From positions 1-64,000 of the forward strand of contig JAGCBE010000339.1 of NCBI GenBank assembly GCA_017652345.1: DNA of 64,000 nucleotides, written 5' to 3'. How positions within the stretch are numbered: the stretch's first letter is position 1; every line of letters starts with the position of its first letter. Origin of the DNA: Methanobrevibacter sp. Its GTDB lineage: Archaea; Methanobacteriota; Methanobacteria; Methanobacteriales; Methanobacteriaceae. Below are positions 1 through 8,205 of the stretch, piece by piece. A program made the position numbers and the translations under genes. The notes beneath the pieces are model-generated. The model saw nothing but the letters and a program-made list of their open reading frames with translations, had not been told where the DNA came from and did not search any database.

Positions 1-357
1 ATAAGTAGTGAATAATATGTGTTTATATAAGGACATAGACACAAGTTACTAACAATTTATTAAGGGGGGCCCTAGGGTTATATTAAGCTAATTTAACCTC
101 TAGTTCTATAAAACCTACTAGAAAATGAAACCATAAAACCTCTAGTTCTATAAAACCTACCTAAACACGAAACCATAAAACCTCTATTTCTATAAAACCT
201 AGTCAAAACCGAAACCTGATCTCAGTTGACAATTTTTCTGACGGTTTCGAAAAAAATTTTTCAAAAAATTTTAGGTTTCCAAATCTTTGCGTAAACTTAC
301 CTTTACATAATTCTGAATTTTCTCCACAATGTAAATAATTGGTTACGGATAACCGGT
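1..357. other. Noncoding region upstream of first late gene
   Basis: No open reading frame of note. It holds three 42-bp direct repeats (95-220), an A/T-rich stretch with runs of A and T near 246-272, and a small hairpin GGTTA-CGGA-TAACC at 341-354 just before the late promoter. No good sigma-70-like promoter was found. Confidence 0.6.
95..220. repeat. Three tandem 42-bp direct repeats
   Basis: Copies start at 95, 137 and 179 with a period of exactly 42 bp. Each begins AACCTCTAGTTCTATAAAAC (third copy CTATTTC) and ends with GAAACC; the middle is less conserved. There is no spacer variation, so this is not a CRISPR array. It could be a protein-binding iteron or a recombination relic. Confidence 0.85.
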
Positions 358-365
358 TATAAATA
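358..365 (+). promoter_or_regulatory. T4-type late promoter
   Basis: TATAAATA 20 nt before the ATG at 385, with an AGGAG ribosome site (370-374) between. Expected to be read by a phage late sigma factor. Confidence 0.75.
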
Positions 366-384
366 GAATAGGAGAAAAATAAGA

Positions 385-843
385 ATGGCGATAATGGGCG
401 TATTATGTGATAGTAGAAAAACCCAGGATTATATTAATAATTATCCGGCGTTTTTAAATACTAATGGTTATTTTATTAATAATGGTTTTTACCATGCTTG
501 GTATGATGAAAATGCCGAGTTTCTTGGAACATATTATAATCTTCCGAGAGTTGATATAATTAATGAAGCGAAGAAACGGTTAAAGGATTATTTGGAAAAC
601 CGTGTTCACATGACGTTAAACGAGTTTGAAACCTATGTATTGCCGGTTATATTAGCTACGTGTTCAAATGATGACCAACAATATTATCATAGTATAAACA
701 TGAAGAAGGCTGAGTGTTTTTTGCGGTATATAGAACCGGCATGGTGTGATTATAAAGGGATAGAGAGAACTGGTTATTTACCGGTTAATGAATTGGAGCG
801 GGCTGCTGAATTATTGTCTGATAGCGAGTTTGACGATATATAG
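385..843 (+). CDS. Small late protein with FDDI tail
   Basis: 152 residues, no recognised family. NYPAFLNTNGYF near the N terminus and IEPAWCDYKGIERTGYL near residue 115 line up with the YLNSHPAF and IDPLWTEYKGLKRSEFF blocks of the proteins at 2286 and 2603, so it looks like a divergent member of that group. It ends LERAAELLSDSEFDDI, nearly the same tail as the minus-strand trio at 3429-4693. The late octamer and AGGAG site fix the start. Function unknown. Confidence 0.85.
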   Translation: MAIMGVLCDSRKTQDYINNYPAFLNTNGYFINNGFYHAWYDENAEFLGTYYNLPRVDIINEAKKRLKDYLENRVHMTLNEFETYVLPVILATCSNDDQQYYHSINMKKAECFLRYIEPAWCDYKGIERTGYLPVNELERAAELLSDSEFDDI

Positions 844-866
844 CTGAAATGAAAATATATTAAGTA

Positions 867-903
867 AAATAGGGTTTCCAAAGGCCCTATTTTTTATTAT
901 ATT
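867..903 (+). promoter_or_regulatory. Fused terminator-promoter
   Basis: Stem AAATAGGG/CCCTATTT (867-874 with 85-92 of the same hundred) closes a loop that holds TTTCCA (875-880); 17 nt later, after the T-run, comes TATATT (898-903). Terminates the gene ending at 843 and starts the one at 925. Confidence 0.7.
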
Positions 904-924
904 TGTATTTAGGAGAATATAATA

Positions 925-1260
925 ATGGTTCATGGTTCTAGTAAAATTGCTAAGTATTTGAATACGCATCCTATGTTTAAAACCCGGCGTGGTATTGCAA
1001 TTAGTGATTTCTTTGAATATTATGATGATTCATTTGATAATAGAAAAGGATCGAACGTCGAGTTTTGGAAAAAGATGGACGATGCTATTTGGTTTAGTTG
1101 TGATTTTAAACGTATAACCAAAGAAGATTGTGATAAATTTTTTAAAGAAATCATTGAACCATTATGGTGTAAGTTCTATAAAGTTAAGACTTCTGGGTTT
1201 TTTGAAGCACAGTTACCTACGGTTCCGAAGGGATTATTGCAGATACCTATTAAGCTTTAG
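925..1260 (+). CDS. YLN-HP-F family protein, VPKGLL tail
   Basis: 111 residues. Shares a body with 1275, 2286 and 2603: KYLNTHPMF at the start, then a central acidic/aromatic part, then ITKEDCDKFFKEIIEPLWCKFYKVKTSGFF. Unlike 2286 and 2603 it ends with PTVPKGLLQIPIKL instead of the FEDI tail. A TTTAGGAG ribosome site precedes the ATG. First gene of a run 925-2239 with 14-nt gaps. Function unknown; no catalytic motif seen. Confidence 0.85.
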   Translation: MVHGSSKIAKYLNTHPMFKTRRGIAISDFFEYYDDSFDNRKGSNVEFWKKMDDAIWFSCDFKRITKEDCDKFFKEIIEPLWCKFYKVKTSGFFEAQLPTVPKGLLQIPIKL

Positions 1261-1274
1261 TTAAGGTAGTTATT

Positions 1275-1655
1275 ATGGTAATGTTATGTGATATAGATTG
1301 TTTGACCCAGAAAGAAGGGGAACACAATAAGAAAATTGCGGATTATTTAAATTCACATCCTATGTTTAGGGATGCTGAACCTGGTAGGATTTGTAAAGAA
1401 AGTTTTTATGAGTATATAGCTGATAAGTTAGAACGTGTAGCTGATGATTCAGATAGGTTACATATAATGACAAGTGCTATTTGGTTCCGTGGCGAGTATA
1501 CTAAAATAACTGAAGATGACTGTGATTGGTTTTTTGACCAGGTTGAACCATTATGGTGTGAATTCCATAATGTACAGAGTTCTGGATTTTTTGATCCTTC
1601 AGATCCATTACCGATTGTTCCTAAAGGTTTATTAAGTATACCGGATAAAATTTAG
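1275..1655 (+). CDS. YLN-HP-F family protein, VPKGLL tail
   Basis: 126 residues, close paralogue of the gene at 925: DYLNSHPMF, then ITEDDCDWFFDQVEPLWCEFHNVQSSGFF, and the tail PIVPKGLLSIPDKI. The start at 1275 is preceded by AAGG at 7 nt; an in-frame ATG at 1281 is a second possibility. It probably arose by tandem duplication. Function unknown. Confidence 0.85.
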   Translation: MVMLCDIDCLTQKEGEHNKKIADYLNSHPMFRDAEPGRICKESFYEYIADKLERVADDSDRLHIMTSAIWFRGEYTKITEDDCDWFFDQVEPLWCEFHNVQSSGFFDPSDPLPIVPKGLLSIPDKI

Positions 1656-1669
1656 TTAAGGGAATTGTA

Positions 1670-2239
1670 ATGGAAGAGATATGGAAGGATTGGATTATAT
1701 TTCTGGGTTTTGAACCTAGTGAATATAATAATGCTATAGTCATGATGAAGAAGTGGAAAGACTATTTGGCTGAACATGAACTTAATGCAAAAAGTTTGAA
1801 AACATTTAGTAAATGGTTATTTGATGATAGTCTTGTAAGAATTTGGCATTCTTGTTGTTTGTCATGTTATTCAATACATTTAGAAGGATCACATATTGCG
1901 GCTGACTGGCTTGATGGCGGCGGTTTAAACGATCTTCCTCGTGTATTTGCTGAACATAAGAATGAAACCAGAATAGAAGATTTTGATAACTATGACATTA
2001 CTGATCTTCAAATTTCTTTTTTTGAAAATACAGAAAGTTATTATGTTCTTGGTATGACGTTAGATGGTCATATTGTTATTGATACTAAAGAAAAATTTGG
2101 AAGTATTGAAGAACAGAAACGTAGATATAAAGAATCTAATAGTGAATATTTAATGGATTTTATAAAAACTGTTAAGGAAAATCATAAGAAAGCATTGTTG
2201 CCTGTGGTTCCGAAGGGTATCTTAAAGTTATCTATTTAG
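1670..2239 (+). CDS. Unknown protein with VPKGLL-type tail
   Basis: 189 residues. The body (WKDWIIFLGFEPSEYNNAIVMM at the start) does not resemble the two genes upstream, yet the last residues PVVPKGILKLSI match their tails. The same tail on an unrelated body suggests that the tail is a signal of its own. AAGGG precedes the ATG. Last gene of the 925-2239 run. Function unknown. Confidence 0.85.
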   Translation: MEEIWKDWIIFLGFEPSEYNNAIVMMKKWKDYLAEHELNAKSLKTFSKWLFDDSLVRIWHSCCLSCYSIHLEGSHIAADWLDGGGLNDLPRVFAEHKNETRIEDFDNYDITDLQISFFENTESYYVLGMTLDGHIVIDTKEKFGSIEEQKRRYKESNSEYLMDFIKTVKENHKKALLPVVPKGILKLSI

Positions 2240-2249
2240 TTAAAATAGG

Positions 2250-2278
2250 TTAACGGATTATATAAAAATTGTTATATT
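2250..2278 (+). promoter_or_regulatory. Sigma-70-like promoter (weak -35)
   Basis: TTAACG at 2250-2255, 17 nt, TATATT at 2273-2278, then 7 nt to the ATG at 2286, so the transcript would be leaderless. Confidence 0.5.
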
Positions 2279-2285
2279 ATATGAT

Positions 2286-2603
2286 ATGATAGATACCAGT
2301 TGTAGAGGTTTTTCCGAGGCAGTATGCGATTATTTAAATTCGCATCCTGCATTTAGTTCAATGAAGTGTTGTATTATAGAATCAACTTTCTATAAACGAT
2401 ATATAACGACTGCATGGGAAGTTCCTATTAATGATGCATATCGTAAGTCTATATGTGATTGTAGCGAATTTACAATGGAAAATGCTAAGGAATTTATTAA
2501 ATGGATAGATCCGTTATGGACAGAATATAAAGGGTTAAAACGTTCAGAATTCTTTAAAGATGATGGTTTGTATGAAGTAACCGATGAGTTCGAGGATATT
2601 TAA
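2286..2603 (+). CDS. YLN-HP-F family protein, FEDI tail
   Basis: 105 residues. DYLNSHPAF near residue 15, FTMENAKEFIKWIDPLWTEYKGLKRSEFF near residue 60, and the tail DDGLYEVTDEFEDI. The body is that of 925 and 1275 but the tail is the other type. The ATG lies 7 nt after a TATATT box. The stop codon overlaps the next ATG by one base (TAATG), implying coupled translation. Function unknown. Confidence 0.85.
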   Translation: MIDTSCRGFSEAVCDYLNSHPAFSSMKCCIIESTFYKRYITTAWEVPINDAYRKSICDCSEFTMENAKEFIKWIDPLWTEYKGLKRSEFFKDDGLYEVTDEFEDI

Positions 2604-2932
2604 TGATTTGGCAAGATAGTTTTTTTAGTAAAGAAGTAGCAGATTATTTAAATAGTCATCCGGCATTTAACCATGATATGGGTAGTGGTATTATTAATCC
2701 ACCCTTTTTTGATAAGTATATTGGATCTATTATGGATGTGACTGAAGATGTTCCTATTGTAATGGATTATAAGAAGGCTGTTTATCGAGTAAAAGAATTT
2801 ACATTAGATAAAGCAAAAGAATTTATTAAATGGTTAGATCCGTATTGGACTGAATATAGAGGACTTAAAAGATCAGAATTTTTTAAAGATGATGGTTTGT
2901 ATGAAGTAACCGAAGAATTTGAAGATATTTAA
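2603..2932 (+). CDS. YLN-HP-F family protein, FEDI tail
   Basis: 109 residues, tandem paralogue of 2286: DYLNSHPAF, FTLDKAKEFIKWLDPYWTEYRGLKRSEFF, and tail DDGLYEVTEEFEDI. The last 40 residues of the two are almost identical while the middle has diverged. Translationally coupled to 2286. Function unknown. Confidence 0.85.
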   Translation: MIWQDSFFSKEVADYLNSHPAFNHDMGSGIINPPFFDKYIGSIMDVTEDVPIVMDYKKAVYRVKEFTLDKAKEFIKWLDPYWTEYRGLKRSEFFKDDGLYEVTEEFEDI

Positions 2933-2934
2933 TT

Positions 2935-3372
2935 ATGAGTACTTTTAGTGAATGGATGAAAGAACGTGGAACGGTGATAGATAACTGGGGTAGAGAATAC
3001 CCTAGTCCTGTTTCAGCTGACATGAGTAATGTTAGTAATCATGATACTAGTTATTGGTTAACTGATGATGCTGACCGAATGGTTGGTATTTCAGCTAGCG
3101 TTAGTAATCCCTGGCAATCGAATACTGATTATTATGACAGTATGTATGGTGATATTGCTCCGGCAAATACTGGTGTAGTAATGACGGAAGCACATGATTG
3201 TGACTGGCAATTATCGCTTAGTGATGCACTTGGTGATAAGTATAAGGAAATGGAAAAACGTGTTGAAGAACAGGATAAAACCATTTCTGAATTGAAAAGT
3301 ATTATTGAAGACCTGCAGGGTATCGTCTATAAAAAGAAATTAGATAAGGAAGCTGAAACCTTGGTATTATAA
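2935..3372 (+). CDS. Unknown protein with C-terminal coiled coil
   Basis: 145 residues. A polar, Ser/Asp/Asn-rich first hundred residues is followed by a strongly heptad-like helix (about residues 100-138: KYKEMEKRVEEQDKTISELKS and on). Only 2 nt after the preceding stop codon, so part of the same transcript. It lacks the FEDI tail. No family recognised. Confidence 0.8.
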   Translation: MSTFSEWMKERGTVIDNWGREYPSPVSADMSNVSNHDTSYWLTDDADRMVGISASVSNPWQSNTDYYDSMYGDIAPANTGVVMTEAHDCDWQLSLSDALGDKYKEMEKRVEEQDKTISELKSIIEDLQGIVYKKKLDKEAETLVL

Positions 3373-3373
3373 G

Positions 3374-3400
3374 AAAAACCGGAATTTTGTTCCGGTTCTA
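3374..3400. terminator. Bidirectional terminator
   Basis: AACCGGAA-TTTTG-TTCCGGTT hairpin (3377-3397) flanked by an A-run on the left and T-rich sequence on the right. It lies between the convergent genes ending at 3372 (+) and 3429 (-). Confidence 0.75.
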
Positions 3401-3428
3401 TTGATACAGACAGTAACCATTGGTACAG

Positions 3429-3863
3429 TTAGATGTCATCGAATTCGTTATCGGCTAATAGGTCAGCTGCTTTTTCAAGTTCTGTATATTTTGGTATTTT
3501 ATACATTTCATAATTTAGATCAATTATTTTATCTAAATCAACTGATATTTGATTCATATTACTTACCCAATTCCAGTTACCACCTTGAAAACGGTTACTA
3601 GTTAAGAGCCATATATAGCCATCTCCAAGTTCTTCTTTTAGATCTGAATCATCGCCGGTATCTATATAAGTTTTAAAAACTTCTGATGATACAAGCAAAT
3701 TATGATATATAACGTCTACAAATTCATATTGTAATTTTGAACCTTTTTCTGTAAGCCGTGCATTTTGGTCAATTATTTTATTTTGATATAAGGCATTAAC
3801 AAATTTAAATAATTTATTTATTTGTGCTTCTGTTGGTTTCATATTAAATATCCTCGAATTCAT
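3429..3863 (-). CDS. FDDI-tailed protein, trio member 3
   Basis: 144 residues. Paralogue of the two genes upstream on the same strand; all three share a first helix that begins around INKLF/QQRNKIAQYI, a central W-rich block (WNWVSNMNQ here, WNWLFILAV and WTWFQYSPV in the others) and the tail LEKAADLLADNEFDDI. The 3' end of the gene at 3844 overlaps its start by about 20 nt. Function unknown. Confidence 0.85.
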   Translation of the reverse strand: MNSRIFNMKPTEAQINKLFKFVNALYQNKIIDQNARLTEKGSKLQYEFVDVIYHNLLVSSEVFKTYIDTGDDSDLKEELGDGYIWLLTSNRFQGGNWNWVSNMNQISVDLDKIIDLNYEMYKIPKYTELEKAADLLADNEFDDI

Positions 3864-4263
3864 TACTATCGTCTAATAGTTCAGCGGCTTTTTCTAGTGA
3901 AGTTTTATTTTTTAAACCATACATTTCACGATTTAAATTAAGTACTGCTTCTAATTTAGCATCATTATTTACCACAGAGTCAACAGCTAAAATGAATAGC
4001 CAGTTCCATGAGCTGCGATCTTTATCGAATAATAACCATATTGAACCAGCAAGACTTCTTAATTTTTCCAAATTATTTTCTTCGACATATTTTCCAACCG
4101 GTTCTTCACCAGCTACACAATATAGGAAAGAAGTACCAGTGAATTCTTTTTGTTTTTCATCTCCGAGGTTTGTAAATTTACCGTCCTTATCAATTATTCC
4201 GTTTTTATATAAATCGATAATATACTGTGCTATTTTATTTCTTTGTTGTTCTGATAATTGCAT
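3844..4263 (-). CDS. FEDI-tailed protein, trio member 2
   Basis: 139 residues, ends LEKAAELLDDSNEFEDI. Shares YIIDLYKNGIIDKDGKFTNLGDEKQ with YQNKIIDQNARLTEKGSKLQ in member 3, so the two arose by duplication. The gene follows 4265 with a single-base gap, so the trio is one translation-coupled unit. Function unknown. Confidence 0.85.
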   Translation of the reverse strand: MQLSEQQRNKIAQYIIDLYKNGIIDKDGKFTNLGDEKQKEFTGTSFLYCVAGEEPVGKYVEENNLEKLRSLAGSIWLLFDKDRSSWNWLFILAVDSVVNNDAKLEAVLNLNREMYGLKNKTSLEKAAELLDDSNEFEDI

Positions 4264-4264
4264 A

Positions 4265-4693
4265 TTAAATATCCTCGAATTCGTTATCCGCTAATAACTC
4301 GGCTGCTTGTTCTAATGATGATTGAAGATTAATTCCAAGTTGTTTAGCTGTTTTTTTAATTATTTCACACATTTCATCGTCTTTAGCTCTTCTTTCTTCA
4401 GAAATCCAGAGGTCAGAAACTGGTGAATACTGAAACCATGTCCAACGTTCATTATCATATGGTTCCAGAAGAACTCTATGTAATCTGTTATATAATACAT
4501 ATTTTACTTCAGTTGGATTCCTTGGTAATACATATAGGGTATTCCAGTTATTGGAACACATTAGATAATAATAGTCGTATCCTGTTTCTTCCTGTAATGT
4601 ATCTAGGTTATACATTCCATTATCTTCGAGATAACCTTTCTCTTGAAGCTTTTTGATAAACTGATCCATTAGGATAGCGACATCATCTTTCAT
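4265..4693 (-). CDS. FEDI-tailed protein, trio member 1
   Basis: 142 residues, ends LEQAAELLADNEFEDI. More diverged than the other two members (FIKKLQEKGYLEDNGMYNLD in the first helix-turn). Its start overlaps the end of the 4683-5207 gene, so it should be cotranscribed from the late promoter at 5212-5219. Function unknown. Confidence 0.85.
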   Translation of the reverse strand: MKDDVAILMDQFIKKLQEKGYLEDNGMYNLDTLQEETGYDYYYLMCSNNWNTLYVLPRNPTEVKYVLYNRLHRVLLEPYDNERWTWFQYSPVSDLWISEERRAKDDEMCEIIKKTAKQLGINLQSSLEQAAELLADNEFEDI

Positions 4694-5207
4694 ATTGTCC
4701 TTTATATTTCTGTGCCAGATATATAATAAAGTTTCTCATCTTCTTACAGTTGATACTTGACCTTGGAAGGTTTCCTGCTTCATTATCAATAAGATACTTA
4801 TTTATGTCCTTTGCACGTTTACCTTTAACGAAGTTAAGGAAAGCTTCTTCATAATATTTGATCTTATGGTAATCCTGACCTAGGTTATACTTTCCGGTAT
4901 GGGTAAATATATCATAGGTTATCTTTAATGCCAGGTAGAAATTGTTTTCTATATACTCGTCCAGTACCTTATTATGCTTCGCTATACGTTTCTTCTCTGC
5001 TGTTTCGGAAGATGTACTGCCACTGGTCAATTGATCCTTCTTATATTGTTTTATGATATCAGGACGAAGAACCTCACAGGATGATATAACTTCATCATAG
5101 AATTCCGAAGCTGGTAACTTATTATAATCCGCTGGATCTATTTCCAGTTCGTCATATACCTTATTACCAAGCGTACTTACGATATATTCACCTAATTTAA
5201 TATTCAT
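4683..5207 (-). CDS. Unknown late protein
   Basis: 174 residues, mostly helical, Lys/Tyr-rich (KITYDIFTHTGKYNLGQDYHKI, RNFIIYLAQKYKGQYER). A TATAAATA octamer 5 nt upstream of the ATG makes it a late gene heading the operon 5207-3429. No family recognised and no membrane segment or catalytic motif seen. Confidence 0.8.
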   Translation of the reverse strand: MNIKLGEYIVSTLGNKVYDELEIDPADYNKLPASEFYDEVISSCEVLRPDIIKQYKKDQLTSGSTSSETAEKKRIAKHNKVLDEYIENNFYLALKITYDIFTHTGKYNLGQDYHKIKYYEEAFLNFVKGKRAKDINKYLIDNEAGNLPRSSINCKKMRNFIIYLAQKYKGQYER

Positions 5208-5211
5208 GTAT

Positions 5212-5219
5212 TATTTATA
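5212..5219 (-). promoter_or_regulatory. T4-type late promoter
   Basis: TATAAATA on the minus strand, 5 nt before the ATG of the 4683-5207 gene. The very short leader leaves no room for a ribosome site. Confidence 0.65.
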
Positions 5220-5227
5220 GATATAAA

Positions 5228-5255
5228 AAGGTTACCTTCTTTTACGAGGGTAACC
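5228..5255 (-). terminator. Terminator after the 118-aa gene
   Basis: On the minus strand GGTTACC-CTCGTAAAAGAA-GGTAACC is followed by a T-run. It separates the gene ending at 5279 from the next late promoter. Confidence 0.75.
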
Positions 5256-5278
5256 TGATTTCTTATATATTTTAAATA

Positions 5279-5635
5279 TTAGCCGTTAAGACGATAACCT
5301 TGTTTCTTGAGGAATTCCTTAGCTTCATCCAATGATGGTTTACGATTCTGTTTAATGAAGGATTCGTCAAAGTCAATCCCGTCATTATCATATGCGATAT
5401 CATCTTCCGGTTCCGTAATGTTCGAAGCCTGGTTTTCAAGCTGGATTTCAATTGATTCAGCGAATTGCTTGCAAAGCTCACGTGCTTCAGTGAAGTCAAG
5501 GTTACGCGTTGCCGGATTATCAATCATCTGTCCAATGTAAGAACAAATGGTCTTGATGTATTCACGATCGTCTAATGCATCGATGGAATCCTGCATCTGA
5601 CGTGCTTGTTGTATTTGATCCATAGAAATATTCAT
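5279..5635 (-). CDS. Unknown late protein, acidic
   Basis: 118 residues, acidic (EPEDDIAYDNDGIDFDE around residue 75) with a basic end (SLDEAKEFLKKQGYRLNG). A minus-strand TATAAATA at 5668-5675 and an AGGAG site mark it as a late gene in its own unit. No family recognised. A small virion or assembly protein is possible but unproven. Confidence 0.8.
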   Translation of the reverse strand: MNISMDQIQQARQMQDSIDALDDREYIKTICSYIGQMIDNPATRNLDFTEARELCKQFAESIEIQLENQASNITEPEDDIAYDNDGIDFDESFIKQNRKPSLDEAKEFLKKQGYRLNG

Positions 5636-5667
5636 AATAATTCTCCTAAAATATTTGTTTTATATAA

Positions 5668-5675
5668 TATTTATA
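5668..5675 (-). promoter_or_regulatory. T4-type late promoter
   Basis: TATAAATA on the minus strand, 32 nt before the ATG at 5635, followed by an AGGAG ribosome site. Confidence 0.7.
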
Positions 5676-5681
5676 ATAAAA

Positions 5682-5712
5682 ACCGGAAATCCTTAACGGA
5701 TAACCGGTTTTG
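5682..5712 (-). terminator. Terminator of the thyA operon
   Basis: On the minus strand AACCGG and CCGGTT arms enclose a 20-nt middle and are followed by a T-run. Ends the operon 10215-5735. Confidence 0.7.
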
Positions 5713-5734
5713 GGGTTATTATGGAGAAATAATA

Positions 5735-6583
5735 TTAAACGGCAACTGGGAACTTAATTCCTGGATGAGAGTGGTAATCCAGTAACTCGAAGTCGGTATA
5801 CTTCCAATCCCATATAGTCCAGTTTGGATCCTCCGCATTAAGGATTTTAACGGAAGGTTGTTCCAGTGGAGTACGCTTTAACTGTTCCTTGACACCTTCA
5901 ATCTGATTGACATAGATATGGGAATCAGCGAAGAAACCAATAACCTTACCAGGTTTCATCTTAACCTGTTGACAGATAAGGGTAAGTAACATAGCGTACG
6001 ATGCCAGGTCATATGGTACTCCTAACGGAAAATCACTTGACCTTTGATTCCACAGTAGATCCACGTACCCTTCATTGGATAGTAACTGGAAACAATAATG
6101 GCAAGGAGGCAGCGCCATTTCGCCCAACTGCTGTGGGTTCCATGCGGAAACAAGCATCCTACGATCACTTGGATTCTTCTGTAACGTCTCAATGACATTC
6201 TTCAACTGATTGATTCCAGAGTCATTGAAGTTGTTCCATTGGTACCCATAGATCTTACCTAGGTCCTTTTCCTCAAGCATTTTCCGTTTGGATTCGTCAT
6301 CGTTACCATAGGGTACTTTAGCCGGGTTGGCCCATTCATCCCAAATATGGCAATTACGTTCCTGGAGGAATTCCTTATTGGCTATACCCTTGATAAACAT
6401 TTCAAGTTCAGCGCAGATGTTTTTAAGACCCATCTTCTTGGTAGTCAATAACGGAAACTTCCCTGTGGACATGTCGAACTCGATCATGGAACCAGAGATG
6501 GAAAGTGTATCGACACCAGTACGGTTATGCTTAAGCTTTCCTTCCTTTAATATTCTATCTAATATATCAAGATATTGCTTCAT
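5735..6583 (-). CDS. thyA: Thymidylate synthase
   Basis: Converts dUMP to dTMP with methylene-tetrahydrofolate. The sequence is a full-length ThyA: MKQYLDILDRIL start, NRTGVDTLSISG, the catalytic LPPCHYCFQL (Cys near residue 160), the dUMP-binding QRSSDFPLGVPYDLASYAMLL, and the end HPGIKFPVAV. The ATG at 6583 gives the normal ThyA N terminus (M-KQYL); a TTG at 6592 would add three residues. It follows the kinase gene closely and pairs functionally with it in dTTP supply. Confidence 0.97.
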   Translation of the reverse strand: MKQYLDILDRILKEGKLKHNRTGVDTLSISGSMIEFDMSTGKFPLLTTKKMGLKNICAELEMFIKGIANKEFLQERNCHIWDEWANPAKVPYGNDDESKRKMLEEKDLGKIYGYQWNNFNDSGINQLKNVIETLQKNPSDRRMLVSAWNPQQLGEMALPPCHYCFQLLSNEGYVDLLWNQRSSDFPLGVPYDLASYAMLLTLICQQVKMKPGKVIGFFADSHIYVNQIEGVKEQLKRTPLEQPSVKILNAEDPNWTIWDWKYTDFELLDYHSHPGIKFPVAV

Positions 6584-6601
6584 ATATACCAAATATAGTA
6601 A

Positions 6602-7168
6602 TTAATTTCCACTAAACATTGACTTTAGAACTTCTACTGGAATTTCTTCCTTAATGATAGGTGTTTCACGTAATGCCAAGCCCAAATCATTCCTGATATC
6701 GTCTGGATTGCGATACTTATTACCATCATTAACCTTGATCTTAATCTTGTTTATCATCTTGGATTCGTCAAAGTACTTATGGAAAAGTGCTTGTTCTTCT
6801 TCCTTGCGGTTAAAATCATGAGACAAACCATCATCAACCATCATATCGAAGTTATCGGTGTACAATAGAATGAAGACAGTGTTTGCCACAGCCTGTGCGA
6901 ATTCTTCTTCCATTATTGTCAACCAATGGGTAGAATACTTCCTATAGATTGGCGCGTATACGAATTCATCGATATGACCACGGTTATATACCAGGTTATC
7001 ATTCTTCATAAGATTGACGAAGTAATCACAGTATTCCATTTTTGAGAACTCAAGTGGATCTACATCCTTTGGCGGTTTCGTTAAGTGAATCTTCTTATGA
7101 GTCGGAAAGTTATTTTCAATGAAGGTATCTTTACCGATTCGATCGATACCCATTACTACATAATTCAT
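6602..7168 (-). CDS. Deoxynucleoside monophosphate kinase-like protein
   Basis: 188 residues. The N terminus VVMGIDRIGKDTF is a thymidylate-kinase-type P-loop (G-x-D-x-x-G-K-D/T), followed by a kinase-like NRGHIDEFVYAPIYR, comparable with the DR(Y/H) motif of dTMP kinases. It probably phosphorylates dTMP or another dNMP. ATGA overlap (7165-7168) with the upstream gp47-like gene and position just before thyA support a nucleotide-synthesis role. It is shorter than host Tmk (about 210 residues). Confidence 0.75.
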   Translation of the reverse strand: MNYVVMGIDRIGKDTFIENNFPTHKKIHLTKPPKDVDPLEFSKMEYCDYFVNLMKNDNLVYNRGHIDEFVYAPIYRKYSTHWLTIMEEEFAQAVANTVFILLYTDNFDMMVDDGLSHDFNRKEEEQALFHKYFDESKMINKIKIKVNDGNKYRNPDDIRNDLGLALRETPIIKEEIPVEVLKSMFSGN

Positions 7169-8205
7169 TTTCCTTGTTCCTTATAATTATTATATAGTTC
7201 TATAAAGCTATCATAGAGCATATCTTTATGTTTAGCATCCAATTCTACCTGCTCCAGGTAATTCTTGAACAATGTGATTATATTAAGATTCTCTGTATCG
7301 ATGACCTCAGTACAATCATCTTCTGCTGGGAGGTAATTGATATTGACAGGATAAGCGGGACCCATCTTTTCCAACTTATTAACCAGGTCAGTAATCTTTT
7401 TGGTCTGGTCAGAGAATTCAGCTGGAATGTCTATATCGACAACGTTACCCGGTACCATTGTTGTATTAATGTCGGGGTAAACATGTCTGGTGAACTTGAT
7501 GGATATATGGTTTTCAACTACAGTACGTTCGCCAGTAGCTATGTCTAGTATATGATAACCTCTAATGCCGTTACGGTCAATCCTGGTCAGTTGATATGGT
7601 GCACCTAGGTATGTAACAGACTTACCTGGTTCGAACTGTCTATGAATGCCGTTATGGTAATGTCCTGAATAGACAGCATCTATATGCTTTAATAGTTCTT
7701 TAGCTACAAGTCCTGATTCAGAAAGACGACCACCACCTTGATCAAACCCAATTATATCTGCATGACAGAAACAATAGTCATACTTACCAGTAATAAGGTT
7801 TTCCTGCTTATAATCCACGATCCACGGTTGTACCAATATCTTCTTTCCGTCAATAGTTAAAGACGTTTGATTCTCATATACTGTAACCTTAGGTAACAGG
7901 TCCAGGATCTTTAAAGAGTTAATACCTGTGTCTGTTGTTAGGTACATGTCATGGTTTCCGACTATAATGTTGATATCGAAATCTCTTAAGGTGTCCTTGA
8001 ATAACTCGATAACCTTATTGATAGTCATGGTATTAATGGTCTGCCTGGTATCGAAAACGTCACCAAGAATCCATATAGTATTAATACCAGCCGCGTTAAG
8101 TTCAGGAACAAATTGTTCTTTGAAGAAACGTAATTGTGATTCCATAAAGGTAGGGTCTGCTTTCTTAATTCCGAAGTGCAGGTCTGCTATCATTGCTATT
8201 TTCAT
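7165..8205 (-). CDS. 47: Recombination nuclease subunit, gp47/SbcD-like
   Basis: 346 residues, calcineurin-like Mn-dependent phosphoesterase of the Mre11/SbcD/T4 gp47 family. Metal-binding motifs are in order: DLHFG (D8, H10), LGDVFD (about 48), GNHD (about 87), FCHAD, and SGHYHNG (about 193). It pairs with the gp46-like ATPase encoded two genes upstream to process DNA ends for recombination-dependent replication. The gene starts where the 85-aa gene ends (shared base 8205). Confidence 0.95.
   Translation of the reverse strand: MKIAMIADLHFGIKKADPTFMESQLRFFKEQFVPELNAAGINTIWILGDVFDTRQTINTMTINKVIELFKDTLRDFDINIIVGNHDMYLTTDTGINSLKILDLLPKVTVYENQTSLTIDGKKILVQPWIVDYKQENLITGKYDYCFCHADIIGFDQGGGRLSESGLVAKELLKHIDAVYSGHYHNGIHRQFEPGKSVTYLGAPYQLTRIDRNGIRGYHILDIATGERTVVENHISIKFTRHVYPDINTTMVPGNVVDIDIPAEFSDQTKKITDLVNKLEKMGPAYPVNINYLPAEDDCTEVIDTENLNIITLFKNYLEQVELDAKHKDMLYDSFIELYNNYKEQGK

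Noticed and set aside
95..220. Possible CRISPR array
   Set aside because: Repeats are tandem with a fixed 42-bp period and related middles; there are no unique spacers and no cas genes.
6001..6195. Plus-strand frames inside thyA and the 46/47 genes
   Set aside because: Shadows of clearly identified minus-strand genes.
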